Positions 45,789 to 54,287 of a stretch of DNA of 64,000 nt are shown in pieces (the stretch's first letter is position 1; every line of letters begins with the position of its first letter). The DNA comes from an uncultured Allobosea sp. (GTDB lineage Bacteria; Pseudomonadota; Alphaproteobacteria; Rhizobiales; Beijerinckiaceae). The stretch is taken from positions 1 to 64,000 of the forward strand of contig NZ_CAMFKW010000011.1 in the NCBI RefSeq assembly GCF_945957345.1. Direction: 5' to 3'. The translations under genes and the position numbers were made by a program. The notes under the pieces are model-generated. The model was not told where the DNA came from. It saw only the letters and a list, made by a program, of their open reading frames with translations, and ran no database searches.

Positions 45789-47050
45789 CACCGGCGCCTC
45801 CTCGCATTCGGGCCGCCCGGCGCCACGATCACGGTGATGCGCTCCGAGATCACCGGCGGATCATGCGGCACATGGTTCTCGTCGGCGAGCAGGAGCTGCA
45901 ACGTGTGCCGCCCGTTCGGCAGCGTCAGCTTGTATTCGGTCTGGCCACCGCCCAGATGGATATGGTTGAGATCGGACGGGATCGGCGCATCGAACGGGGG
46001 CGTTTCCGTATCGACCAGCAGATGGTGATGGCCGGTATTCGGCTTGGCGACCCCGGCCGGCGCCACGCCCATGTTGCGCAGGCCGAAGCGGATCGTCGAG
46101 GTCGGGTAGATCCGGTCGCCGTCCCTCGGATAGACGAAATAGACGGCCGCATCGTTGGGTGATGGCGTGCGGCCCGCAGCGGCACCATGAGCGTGCGGCG
46201 GCGAAGGAGCAGCGGCGGCAGCGGGCTGCCCATCGGCGACGACGCGGACCCGGATGCGCGGTGACATCACGGGGGGATCATGCGGCACATGTTCGTGATC
46301 GCCCATCAGCAATTGAAGGGTGTGCTCGCCCTGCGGCAACGTGAGCTCGGCCTCGGTCTGGCCGCGGCCGAAATGCAGATGGTTGAAGTCGCTGGGAATC
46401 TCGCGGTCGAGCGCCGGCACGTCGGTATCGACGAGAAGATGGTGGTGGCCGCCATTCGGACTGGCCGTCCCGGCCGGCGTCACCGCGATACCCTCCGCCC
46501 CGAACCGGATCCTGGCGTGGCTCGGGATCGTGGCACCGTCCTGCAGGTCGAGAAAGAAGACGCGTGCGCCGGGCGCAGCCGCAGACCGCGGCTTCTCGGC
46601 CGGCATTGCTGGAACCTCGACCGTGATCCGCTCGGACATGATGGGCGGGTCATGCGGGACATGGTTGTGGTCGGCGAAGAGCAGTTGCAGCGTGTGCTTG
46701 CCCGGCGTCAGCGCGATCTCGGCCTCGGTCTGGCCGCCGCCGAAATGGATATGGTTGAAATCGCTCGGGATCGGCTGGTCGAGCGGCGGCAGTTCGGTGT
46801 CGATCAGCAGGTGATGATGCCCGCCATAGCGCATCGGCTGGCCGGCGGGGACGACCTCCATGCCGGAGATCGCGAAACGCACCGTGAGCCTGGCGGGAAC
46901 CTGTGCCTTGTCGGCGAGACCGATGAAGGAGAGGCGCGCGGTGGCGGGAGCCGGGCTGCGTTGCCGGGCGCGCTCCTGCGCCGAGGCTCCGGCCAGCGGC
47001 ATCGCCACGGCCAGACCCAACAGGAGAAGCGCCGGCGCAATGCGTAGCAT
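45788..47050 (-). CDS. Exported protein with three DUF4399 domains
   Basis: A 420-residue exported protein built from three tandem DUF4399 units at about residues 38-147, 155-265 and 290-405. Each has a GHHHLLxDT motif, PSDxNHxHxGxGQTE and HTLQLLxxDxxHVPHDPP. A signal peptide precedes them (ALLLLGLAVAMPLAGASA). Linkers between the units are Pro/Ala-rich. Most relatives carry one unit. The start at 47050 is preferred over 47110 because GGAAG lies before it and the signal peptide begins there. It heads the minus-strand arm of the caspase locus. Confidence 0.9.
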   Translation of the reverse strand: MLRIAPALLLLGLAVAMPLAGASAQERARQRSPAPATARLSFIGLADKAQVPARLTVRFAISGMEVVPAGQPMRYGGHHHLLIDTELPPLDQPIPSDFNHIHFGGGQTEAEIALTPGKHTLQLLFADHNHVPHDPPIMSERITVEVPAMPAEKPRSAAAPGARVFFLDLQDGATIPSHARIRFGAEGIAVTPAGTASPNGGHHHLLVDTDVPALDREIPSDFNHLHFGRGQTEAELTLPQGEHTLQLLMGDHEHVPHDPPVMSPRIRVRVVADGQPAAAAAPSPPHAHGAAAGRTPSPNDAAVYFVYPRDGDRIYPTSTIRFGLRNMGVAPAGVAKPNTGHHHLLVDTETPPFDAPIPSDLNHIHLGGGQTEYKLTLPNGRHTLQLLLADENHVPHDPPVISERITVIVAPGGPNARRRR

Positions 47051-47217
47051 CAGCGTCTTCCTTCCGCGAAAGATGGACGGAAGGCTACCAGCAGCCATGA
47101 GCGCCTTCAAGCAAAACGCCGTCCCGTTTCGATGAAGGACTATGCTTTGTTCTGGAGATGGCCGGGGTCATGCATTAGCATGACGTAGAGGCTGCCGGCT
47201 GCCTACAGGATGCACCC

Positions 47218-48663
47218 ATGCCCCTCGTCGCGCGACTCTGCGGCCTGTTCCTCCTGCTGCTGTCCGGCCTCGCCCTGGCCGAGACGCCGCCGGAGCGGCG
47301 CGTCGCGCTGGTCATCGGCAATTCCAGCTACCGCAACGCTCCCGTGCTCCCCAATACCGTGAACGATGCACGCGACATGGTCACCGCCCTGCGCAAGGTC
47401 GGCTTCGAGGTGGTCGACGGCATCGATCTCGACAAGCGCGGCATGGATTCGGCACTGACGCGCTTCGCACGGTTGGCGCAGGACGCCGATGCGGCGATGT
47501 TCTATTTCGCCGGCCACGGCTTCCAGTTCAACGGCGAGAACTACCTCGTCCCGGTCGAAGCCAAGATCGAGGACGAGGTCGGCGTCCAGTACGAGACGAC
47601 GCGGCTCAACGACGTCGTCACCGCCCTGAATTATGCCAAGGGCGTCAAGATCATGGTGCTCGACGCCTGCCGCAACAACCCGTTCGTCGGGCTGCTCGCC
47701 AAGCGGCAGGCGACGCGCGGCTTCTCGGTCGGCTCGGGCCTCGCGCCCGTTCAGCGGGCACAGGGCATGGTGATCGCCTATGCCACGCAGGCGAACGATG
47801 TCGCCGCCGACGGCGCCGGCCGCAACAGCCCCTTCACCGCAGCCCTTGTGCGCGAGATCGACCAGCCCGGCCTCGAAGTCGCGGCCCTGTTCCGCCGCGT
47901 GCAGAAGAGCGTCTACGATACGACCGCTGGCCGCCAGACGCCGGAACTCTCGCTCTCCCTGCTCGGCGATTTCTATCTGAACCGCGAGGAGACGGATGCC
48001 GATGTCTGGCGTCGCATCCGCGCCAGCGACGACGCCACGGCGCTGCAGGCCTTCATCCAGCGTTATCCGCAGAGCTTCTTCGCTGTCGACGCCCGCACGC
48101 GTCTCGATCTGCTGGAGCGCCGCTCCTCCGTCTCGACCGAGCGTGACAGGCTCGTGCGCGAATTCGCCGAGCGCGAGCGCGCCCTGCTCCAGCGCCTCGA
48201 AAAGGCGGAACAAGGCAGGCGACAGGCCGCCGACGATCTCGCCCGCAAGGATATCGGCGACGCGGTCGGCGTCCCACCACCCGCGCCGGCTCCGGGCACG
48301 GCACCCGTCGCGGTTGCCCCTGCTCCGCCCCCGCCGCGTACGCAGGACAAGGCGGAGCGCGCGCGCCTCGCCGACGAGCTCGCCCGCCGCGAATCCGAGC
48401 TCGCCGCGATCGAAACGGAAAAGCAGCGCCTCGCCGAGGAACGCCGGAATCTCGAACAGGCCATGGCAGCGCGGCTCGGCACACCCGGCATGATCCCCCA
48501 AAGTCGATCGACGCAGCCCGTCGCCATGCCGGGCGCTCCCGCCCGCCCGTCGGAGGCCGCGCCGCGCGGGCGTGCCTCCGGCGAATGCGCCGAACTCCTG
48601 ATGCGCGCGCAGCTCGGCGATCTCACGCCTGCGGCGCGCGAACAATTGCGGCAGTGCCGCTGA
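47218..48663 (+). CDS. Exported caspase-like peptidase (C14) with coiled coil
   Basis: A 481-residue protein. A signal peptide (LCGLFLLLLSGLALA) precedes a caspase domain at residues 26-245: RVALVIGNSSYRNAP, then AMFYFAGHGFQ with His100 and IMVLDACRNNPF with Cys151, so the catalytic dyad is intact. Residues 265-300 hold a WRRIRASDDATALQAFIQRYP unit like the one in the pseudo-caspase linker. Long charged coiled coils follow (VSTERDRLVREFAERERAL and later ARLADELARRESELAAIE). It is divergent from the DUF4399 arm and leads to an OmpA-like gene after 50 bases. Confidence 0.93.
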   Translation: MPLVARLCGLFLLLLSGLALAETPPERRVALVIGNSSYRNAPVLPNTVNDARDMVTALRKVGFEVVDGIDLDKRGMDSALTRFARLAQDADAAMFYFAGHGFQFNGENYLVPVEAKIEDEVGVQYETTRLNDVVTALNYAKGVKIMVLDACRNNPFVGLLAKRQATRGFSVGSGLAPVQRAQGMVIAYATQANDVAADGAGRNSPFTAALVREIDQPGLEVAALFRRVQKSVYDTTAGRQTPELSLSLLGDFYLNREETDADVWRRIRASDDATALQAFIQRYPQSFFAVDARTRLDLLERRSSVSTERDRLVREFAERERALLQRLEKAEQGRRQAADDLARKDIGDAVGVPPPAPAPGTAPVAVAPAPPPPRTQDKAERARLADELARRESELAAIETEKQRLAEERRNLEQAMAARLGTPGMIPQSRSTQPVAMPGAPARPSEAAPRGRASGECAELLMRAQLGDLTPAAREQLRQCR

Positions 48664-48713
48664 TGCAAGGCGGCCGTGGCGGATAGTCCCGGCCCGAACT
48701 GGAGAGGTGAGGC

Positions 48714-49892
48714 ATGACGGGTCTGGTCCGCTTCAAGATCGCCATGATCGGTCTCGCCCTGCTGGCGGGCGCGACCGCAGTCGGCGCCCAGACCCCGCCG
48801 CCCCCGACGCCCGTTCCCTTTGCCGATGCGCTGCGCAAGGCGGCGGATGATCTCTTCGGCAAGGCGACCGTGCCCGGCGACAAGATCAACCTCGTCATCG
48901 ATCCGCTGATCGATGCTGCCTCCGGTGCGCAATCGGCCGCGACGCGCTCGATGCAGGCGACGCTGATGGAGATGGTCAAGGCGAACTATCCGCGCTTCAC
49001 CGTCCTGCCCTTCGACAGCGAGGCCCTCGCCAGCAAGCCGGTGGTGCTAGTCGGCACCTTCACCGCCGTGAACAACCAAGGCGTCGCCGACGGACCGCGC
49101 GACGCCTACCGGATCTGCCTGACGCTGGCCGACCTCAAATCCAACAGCGTCGTCTCCAAGGGCGTCTCGCGCGCCCGCATCGAAGGCGTCGATACCACGC
49201 CGACACCCTATTATCGGGACTCGCCGCTCTGGGCGAAGGACCAAGCGACGGATTCCTACATCAAGGTCTGCCAGGGCACGAAGCTCGGCGACCCGATCGA
49301 TCCCGGCTATGTCGAGAAGCTCACCGCGAATGCGCTGATCAATGACGGCATCCTCGCCTATGAGACCCAGCATTTCCGGGAGGCGCTCGCCTTCTACCGG
49401 GCCGCGCGCAAATTGCCCGGCGGCGAGCAGCACCGCGTCCGGATCGGCACCTATCTTGCCGCCAGCAAGCTCTCGCGGCGCGAGGACATGGTCGACGCTT
49501 TCGGCGATCTGATCGATTACGGCCTCGCCACCGACCGTTTGATGGTGAAGCTCCTGTTCAAGCCCGGCACCACGCAATTCGTCGACGACCGCCAGATCAC
49601 CGATCCCTATCCGATGTGGCTGAGCCAGATCGCGACGCGCTCCCGCCAGAAGGGCGCCTGCCTGGAGATCGTCGGCCACACCTCGCATACCGGCATGCCG
49701 CAGGTGAACGAGCGGCTCTCGACGCTGCGCGCCCAATTCGTCATGGACCTGCTGCTGACCGGGGCGCCCGACAATCGCGGCCGCATGATCGCGACCGGCC
49801 GCGGTTTCAAGGAGAACCTCGTCGGAACCGGCAAGGACGATGCCAGCGACGCGCTCGACCGCCGCGTCGAGTTCAAGGTGATCGGCTGCTGA
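48714..49892 (+). CDS. Exported OmpA-like protein
   Basis: A 392-residue exported protein with a signal peptide ending at ATAVGAQTP. The first half has no recognised domain (DKINLVIDPLIDAASGAQSA, then KPVVLVGTFTAV), though it looks like periplasmic lipoproteins that respond to stress. The C-terminal 120 residues resemble the OmpA peptidoglycan-binding domain: IVGHTSHTGMPQVNERLSTL and SDALDRRVEFKV. It probably anchors the caspase locus to the cell wall. AGAGGTGAGG precedes the start. Confidence 0.8.
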   Translation: MTGLVRFKIAMIGLALLAGATAVGAQTPPPPTPVPFADALRKAADDLFGKATVPGDKINLVIDPLIDAASGAQSAATRSMQATLMEMVKANYPRFTVLPFDSEALASKPVVLVGTFTAVNNQGVADGPRDAYRICLTLADLKSNSVVSKGVSRARIEGVDTTPTPYYRDSPLWAKDQATDSYIKVCQGTKLGDPIDPGYVEKLTANALINDGILAYETQHFREALAFYRAARKLPGGEQHRVRIGTYLAASKLSRREDMVDAFGDLIDYGLATDRLMVKLLFKPGTTQFVDDRQITDPYPMWLSQIATRSRQKGACLEIVGHTSHTGMPQVNERLSTLRAQFVMDLLLTGAPDNRGRMIATGRGFKENLVGTGKDDASDALDRRVEFKVIGC

Positions 49893-50037
49893 GCAGGTAC
49901 CCGAGGCCACCCGGTCGCCTCATTCCCTGCAACGCCCGGCGGCCATCCGCGACATGACCGGTCCCAGGCTCCATTGCAGCGGCTGATCGGCGGTTCCGGT
50001 GCGGCATAGATTGATCCCCCGCCACAGCGCCATTATG

Positions 50038-50055
50038 CCTCTTGTCGACAAGAGG
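50038..50055. promoter_or_regulatory. Palindromic operator at the start of the GntR gene
   Basis: CCTCTTGTCGACAAGAGG is a perfect 18-base palindrome that ends six bases before the GntR start codon and covers its AGAGGA ribosome site. The same core TTGTCGACAA recurs before the next gene. Binding here would give self-repression. Confidence 0.75.
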
Positions 50056-50061
50056 ATTCCC

Positions 50062-50772
50062 ATGAAAGCCACCAAAGCCAAGGCAATGCCGGCGCCGGAG
50101 CGCAAACGCGGCTCGGGCGTGAAATTCGTCTATGACCTGCTGCGCAACGAAATCCTCGATCTCGTCCTGGCGCCGGGCAGCCCGATCGACGAGGTCCAGC
50201 TCGCCGAGCGCTTCAGCATGTCGCGCACCCCGATCCGCGAGGCGCTGGTGCGCCTGGCCGGCGAAGGCTTGATCGACACGCTGCCGAACCGCTCGACGAT
50301 GGTGGCCAATCTCGACTTCCTCAACATGTCGCCCTTCTTCGACGCGCTGACGCTGATGTATCGCGTGACGACGCAACTCGCCGCCCAAAACCGCCGCCCG
50401 GCGGATCTGGAGGCGATCCATGCACGGCAGGCCGAGTTTGCCGCCGCGGTCAAGGCGCAGGATGCGCTGGCGATGATCGCGACCAACGCCGCCTTCCATG
50501 CCGCGATCGCCGAAGCCGGGCGCAATCCCTATTTCAACAGCCTGTTCAGCCGCCTCCTCGACGAGGGTCGGCGCTTCCTGCGGCTGTATTACCAGTCCTA
50601 CGACGACCGGCTGCCGCAGCAGTTCGTCGACGAGCACGAGGCGATGATCGCCGCGATCGTGGCGCGCGACACCGCCCTGGCCGACCGCCTCGGCAAGGCT
50701 CACGCCGAACAGATCGTTCAGCAGATTCAAAAGCTTATGATCGGCGAAGAGCGGCTCGACATCGCGCTGTGA
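50062..50772 (+). CDS. GntR-family regulator of hydroxyproline catabolism
   Basis: A 236-residue FadR-subfamily regulator. The winged helix-turn-helix is at about residues 15-80 (AERFSMSRTPIREALVRLAGEGLID) and an FCD ligand domain follows (NAAFHAAIAEAGRNPYFNSL, DEHEAMIAAIVARD). Two TTGTCGACAA palindromes flank the gene, so it likely represses itself and the downstream 4-hydroxyproline genes. In Sinorhizobium a GntR protein of this kind (HypR) has that job. The start at 50062 is preferred; an upstream ATG at 50035 would place the operator inside the coding sequence. Confidence 0.9.
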   Translation: MKATKAKAMPAPERKRGSGVKFVYDLLRNEILDLVLAPGSPIDEVQLAERFSMSRTPIREALVRLAGEGLIDTLPNRSTMVANLDFLNMSPFFDALTLMYRVTTQLAAQNRRPADLEAIHARQAEFAAAVKAQDALAMIATNAAFHAAIAEAGRNPYFNSLFSRLLDEGRRFLRLYYQSYDDRLPQQFVDEHEAMIAAIVARDTALADRLGKAHAEQIVQQIQKLMIGEERLDIAL

Positions 50773-50788
50773 GATTCTTGCGTAATTC

Positions 50789-50798
50789 TTGTCGACAA
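50789..50798. promoter_or_regulatory. Second palindromic operator, before the deaminase gene
   Basis: The core TTGTCGACAA, set in ATTCTTGTCGACAAAGAAT, repeats the palindrome found before the GntR gene. It lies 140 bases upstream of the dihydrodipicolinate-synthase-family gene, in its promoter region. Confidence 0.7.
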
Positions 50799-50936
50799 AG
50801 AATATGCAAAAAGCTATAAAGCGCTCGGGAGGGGCGCGCCGCTGGAGTATGCGCCGATCGGATGGCTAGGCGATCTGATCAGGCTCGGCTCCGGCGGCGG
50901 GGTCTCCGCAAGAACGACAGCCAGAAGGAGAGCGAG

Positions 50937-51896
50937 ATGAAGGCCAAGATTTTCTCCGGCGTGATCCCCGCGCTGATGACCCCGTGCAAAGCCGACCGGA
51001 CCCCCGATTTCGACGGGCTGGTGCGCAAGGGCAAGGAACTGATCGCCGCCGGCATGTCCGCAGTGGTCTATTGCGGTTCGATGGGCGACTGGCCCCTCCT
51101 GACCGATGCCCAGCGCATGGAAGGCGTCGAGCGCCTGGTGAAGGCCGGCATCCCGGTCATCGTCGGCACCGGCGCGGTCAACACCGCCTCGGCCGTCGCC
51201 CATGCCGCCCATGCCCAGAAGGTCGGTGCTCAGGGCCTGATGGTGATCCCGCGCGTCCTCTCGCGTGGCTCGGTCATCGCCGCCCAGAAGGCTCATTTCA
51301 AGGCGATTCTGACCGCTGCGCCGGGCCTGCCGGCGGTGATCTACAACAGCCCCTATTACGGCTTCGCCACCCGCGCCGACCTGTTCTTCGCGCTGCGCGC
51401 CGAGCACCCGAACCTCATCGGCTTCAAGGAATTCGGCGGCGCTGACGACATGCGCTATGCGGCCGAGAACATCACCAGCCGCGATGACGACGTCTCGCTG
51501 ATGATCGGCATCGACACCACGGTGGTCCATGGCTACGTCAATTGCGGCGCGACCGGCGCGATCACCGGCATCGGCAACGTCCTGCCGAAGGAAGTGCTGC
51601 ATCTCTGCCAACTCTCGGTGGCTGCGGCCGCCGGCGATGCCACGGCCCGCCGCCAGGCGCAGGAACTTGAGCAGGCGCTGGCCGTGCTCTCCTCCTTCGA
51701 TGCGGGCCCGGACCTCGTCCTGTTCTTCAAGCACATGATGGTGCTGAAGGGCGACAAGGAATACACGCTGCACTTCAACGAGACCGATGCGCTGAGCGAC
51801 AGCCAGCGCGGCTATTGCGAAGCCCAGCTCAAGCTGTTCGACGCCTGGTATGCCGATTGGTCGAAGGCGAACGTCGCTCGCAAGCAGGCGGCCTGA
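50937..51896 (+). CDS. Dihydrodipicolinate-synthase-family protein, likely 1-pyrroline-4-hydroxy-2-carboxylate deaminase
   Basis: A 319-residue class I aldolase-like barrel. GVIPALMTPCKAD opens the fold, the Schiff-base Lys is in LIGFKEFGG and the Tyr helper in VIYNSPYYGF. Family members include DapA, NanA and hydroxypyrroline carboxylate deaminase. The genes after it (FAD oxidoreductase and 4-hydroxyproline epimerase) point to the deaminase, which yields alpha-ketoglutarate semialdehyde. AAGGAG precedes the start. An operator palindrome lies upstream. Confidence 0.85.
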   Translation: MKAKIFSGVIPALMTPCKADRTPDFDGLVRKGKELIAAGMSAVVYCGSMGDWPLLTDAQRMEGVERLVKAGIPVIVGTGAVNTASAVAHAAHAQKVGAQGLMVIPRVLSRGSVIAAQKAHFKAILTAAPGLPAVIYNSPYYGFATRADLFFALRAEHPNLIGFKEFGGADDMRYAAENITSRDDDVSLMIGIDTTVVHGYVNCGATGAITGIGNVLPKEVLHLCQLSVAAAAGDATARRQAQELEQALAVLSSFDAGPDLVLFFKHMMVLKGDKEYTLHFNETDALSDSQRGYCEAQLKLFDAWYADWSKANVARKQAA

Positions 51897-52005
51897 TCAT
51901 GCGCCCCGCGCGGCGGAAGCCCTTCCGTCGCGCGGTGGCTGACTCCATGCTGATATCCTGGGCCGATTGCCGGTCCGGAGCAGAACCGCAGCACATATTT
52001 GCGAA

Positions 52006-53259
52006 ATGCACCCGCTGATGGCCCCTCCCGATGTCATCGTCATAGGTGCCGGCGTGGTCGGCCTCTCCGCTGCGATTGCGGCGCAGGGGCGTGGCCTGTC
52101 GGTCACCGTGCTGGACAGGACCGGACCGGCAGCGGGTGCCTCCGCCGGGAATGCCGGCGCTTTCGCATTCACGGACATCCTGCCGCTCGCCTCGCCGGGC
52201 ATCCTGCGCAAGGCCCCGAAATGGCTCCTCGATCCGCTCGGGCCGCTCTCGGTGCCGCCGGCCTATGCGCTCAAGATCGCGCCCTGGATGTTCCGCTTCT
52301 GGCGCGCCTGCTCGCCCGCCCGCGTCGCCCATTCCACGGCCGCGCAGACCGCGCTGATGGACCTGTCCAAGGCGGAGCTGGAGCCCTTCCTGCACGAAAC
52401 CGGCACCTTCGCGATGCTGCGCAAGGACGGCAATCTCCAGGTCTATGAGAGCAAGGCCGAGCTGGAGGCCTCCCTGCCCGGCTGGCAGGCTCGCGAGGAG
52501 CACGGCATCACATTCCGGCATCTCGACGCCGCCGGCATGGCCGAAATCCAGCCCGGCCTCGCATCGCGCTTCACCCATGGCACCTTCACTCCCGGCTGGT
52601 ACTCGATCGCCAACCCGCAGGGCTATACGATCACGTTGGCCGATCATTTTCGCGCCCGCGGCGGCACGATCGAGCGGCTGGAGGTCGAAAGTCTCGAGCC
52701 ACGCGACGGCGGTGTCACGATCCATGCGCGCGGCGGGCAGACGCGGCAGGCGGCGCAGATCGTGCTCGCCGCCGGCGCCTTCTCCCATCGCATCGCTCGC
52801 AGCCTCGGCGAGCACATCCCGCTCGAAACCGAGCGCGGCTACAACACCACGCTGCCGCCCGATGCGTTCGACTTGAGGACGCAGGTCACTTTCGGCGGCC
52901 ACGGCTTCGTCATCAGCCGCCTGTCGATCGGCATCCGCGTCGGCGGCGCCGTCGAGCTGGGCGGGCTCGACCTGCCCCCGAACTTCCGTCGCTCGGAGGC
53001 GATGCTGGCCAAGGCCCGCGCCTTCCTGCCCGGCCTCAAGCCCGATGACGGCGTGCAGTGGATGGGCTTCCGCCCCTCCCTGCCAGACAGCCTGCCGGCA
53101 ATTGGACGGGCACGGGCAACCCCGCGCGTGGTCTACGCCTTCGGCCATGGCCATCTCGGCCTGACGCAATCGGCCGGCACCGCCCGGCTGGTCGCCGATC
53201 TCTTGACGGATCGGCCCCCAGTCATCGACATCGCTTCCTTCTCACCGCAGCGCTTCTGA
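52006..53259 (+). CDS. FAD-dependent D-amino-acid oxidoreductase, likely D-hydroxyproline dehydrogenase
   Basis: A 417-residue DadA-type flavoprotein. The dinucleotide fold starts VIVIGAGVVGLSAAIAAQGRG at residue 10. SAGNAGAFAFTDILPLASPG is the typical second region, and the C-terminus carries GFRPSLPDSLPAIG and YAFGHGHLGLTQSAGTARLVADL. It would oxidise cis-4-hydroxy-D-proline made by the epimerase. The start is uncertain between 52006 and 52018; neither has a strong ribosome site. The epimerase gene follows after ten bases. Confidence 0.88.
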   Translation: MHPLMAPPDVIVIGAGVVGLSAAIAAQGRGLSVTVLDRTGPAAGASAGNAGAFAFTDILPLASPGILRKAPKWLLDPLGPLSVPPAYALKIAPWMFRFWRACSPARVAHSTAAQTALMDLSKAELEPFLHETGTFAMLRKDGNLQVYESKAELEASLPGWQAREEHGITFRHLDAAGMAEIQPGLASRFTHGTFTPGWYSIANPQGYTITLADHFRARGGTIERLEVESLEPRDGGVTIHARGGQTRQAAQIVLAAGAFSHRIARSLGEHIPLETERGYNTTLPPDAFDLRTQVTFGGHGFVISRLSIGIRVGGAVELGGLDLPPNFRRSEAMLAKARAFLPGLKPDDGVQWMGFRPSLPDSLPAIGRARATPRVVYAFGHGHLGLTQSAGTARLVADLLTDRPPVIDIASFSPQRF

Positions 53260-53269
53260 GAGTCGGACC

Positions 53270-54271
53270 ATGGCCAGCCACACCTTCTCCTGCATCGATG
53301 GCCACACCTGCGGCAATCCGGTGCGCCTCGTTTCCGGCGGCGGTCCTCGGCTGGAAGGCGCCAACATGCTGGAGAAGCGCGCGCATTTCCTCCGCGAGTT
53401 CGACTGGATCCGCACCGGCCTGATGTTCGAGCCGCGCGGCCACGACATGATGTCGGGCTCGATCCTCTACCCGCCGACTCGTCCCGATTGCGACGTCGCC
53501 GTGCTGTTCATCGAAACCTCGGGCTGCCTGCCGATGTGCGGCCACGGCACGATCGGCACGATCACCATGGGCATCGAGAACGGGCTGATCACCCCGCGCG
53601 AACCGGGCAAGCTCTCGATCGACGCGCCGGCCGGCAAGGTCGATATCAGCTATCGCCAGGAGGGCCGCTTCGTCGAGGAGGTCCGCCTGACCAATGTGCC
53701 TGGCTTCCTCTATGCCGAGGGCCTGACGGCCGAGGTCGAGGGTCTCGGCGAGATCGTCGTCGATGTCGCCTATGGCGGCAATTTCTACGCGATCGTCGAG
53801 CCGCAGAAGAACTTCCGGGACATGGCCGACCATACCGCCGGCGAATTGATCGGCTGGTCGCCGAAGCTGCGCTCCGCGCTGAACAAGAAATACGACTTCG
53901 TCCATCCCGAGCACCCCGAGATCCAGGGTCTCAGCCATATCCAGTGGACCGGCAAGGCGACGAAGCCGGAGGCCCATGCCCGCAACGCCGTGTTCTACGG
54001 CGACAAGGCGATCGACCGCTCGCCCTGCGGCACCGGCACCTCCGCTCGCATGGCCCAGCTCGCCGCCAAGGGGAAGCTCGCGGTCGGCGACGAGTTCGTG
54101 CATGAATCGATCATCGGCTCGCTGTTCAAGGGCCGCGTCGAGGCCGCAGCAACCGTGGCGAACCGCCCGGCGATCATCCCCTCCATCGCCGGCTGGGCCC
54201 GGATGACCGGCTACAACACCATCTTCATCGACGACCGCGACCCCTTCGCCCACGGCTTCGTCGTCACCTGA
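53270..54271 (+). CDS. 4-hydroxyproline 2-epimerase (proline racemase family)
   Basis: A 333-residue proline-racemase-fold enzyme. Both catalytic cysteines are present, in GCLPMCGHGTIG (near residue 90) and in DRSPCGTGTSARMA (near residue 251), so it is an epimerase and not the Ser-type dehydratase. It converts trans-4-hydroxy-L-proline to the cis-D form, the first step of this pathway. With the deaminase, FAD enzyme and GntR regulator it completes a hydroxyproline operon, except for the final semialdehyde dehydrogenase, which is not in the window. Confidence 0.94.
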   Translation: MASHTFSCIDGHTCGNPVRLVSGGGPRLEGANMLEKRAHFLREFDWIRTGLMFEPRGHDMMSGSILYPPTRPDCDVAVLFIETSGCLPMCGHGTIGTITMGIENGLITPREPGKLSIDAPAGKVDISYRQEGRFVEEVRLTNVPGFLYAEGLTAEVEGLGEIVVDVAYGGNFYAIVEPQKNFRDMADHTAGELIGWSPKLRSALNKKYDFVHPEHPEIQGLSHIQWTGKATKPEAHARNAVFYGDKAIDRSPCGTGTSARMAQLAAKGKLAVGDEFVHESIIGSLFKGRVEAAATVANRPAIIPSIAGWARMTGYNTIFIDDRDPFAHGFVVT

Positions 54272-54287
54272 GGCGGCGAGCCAAGCG

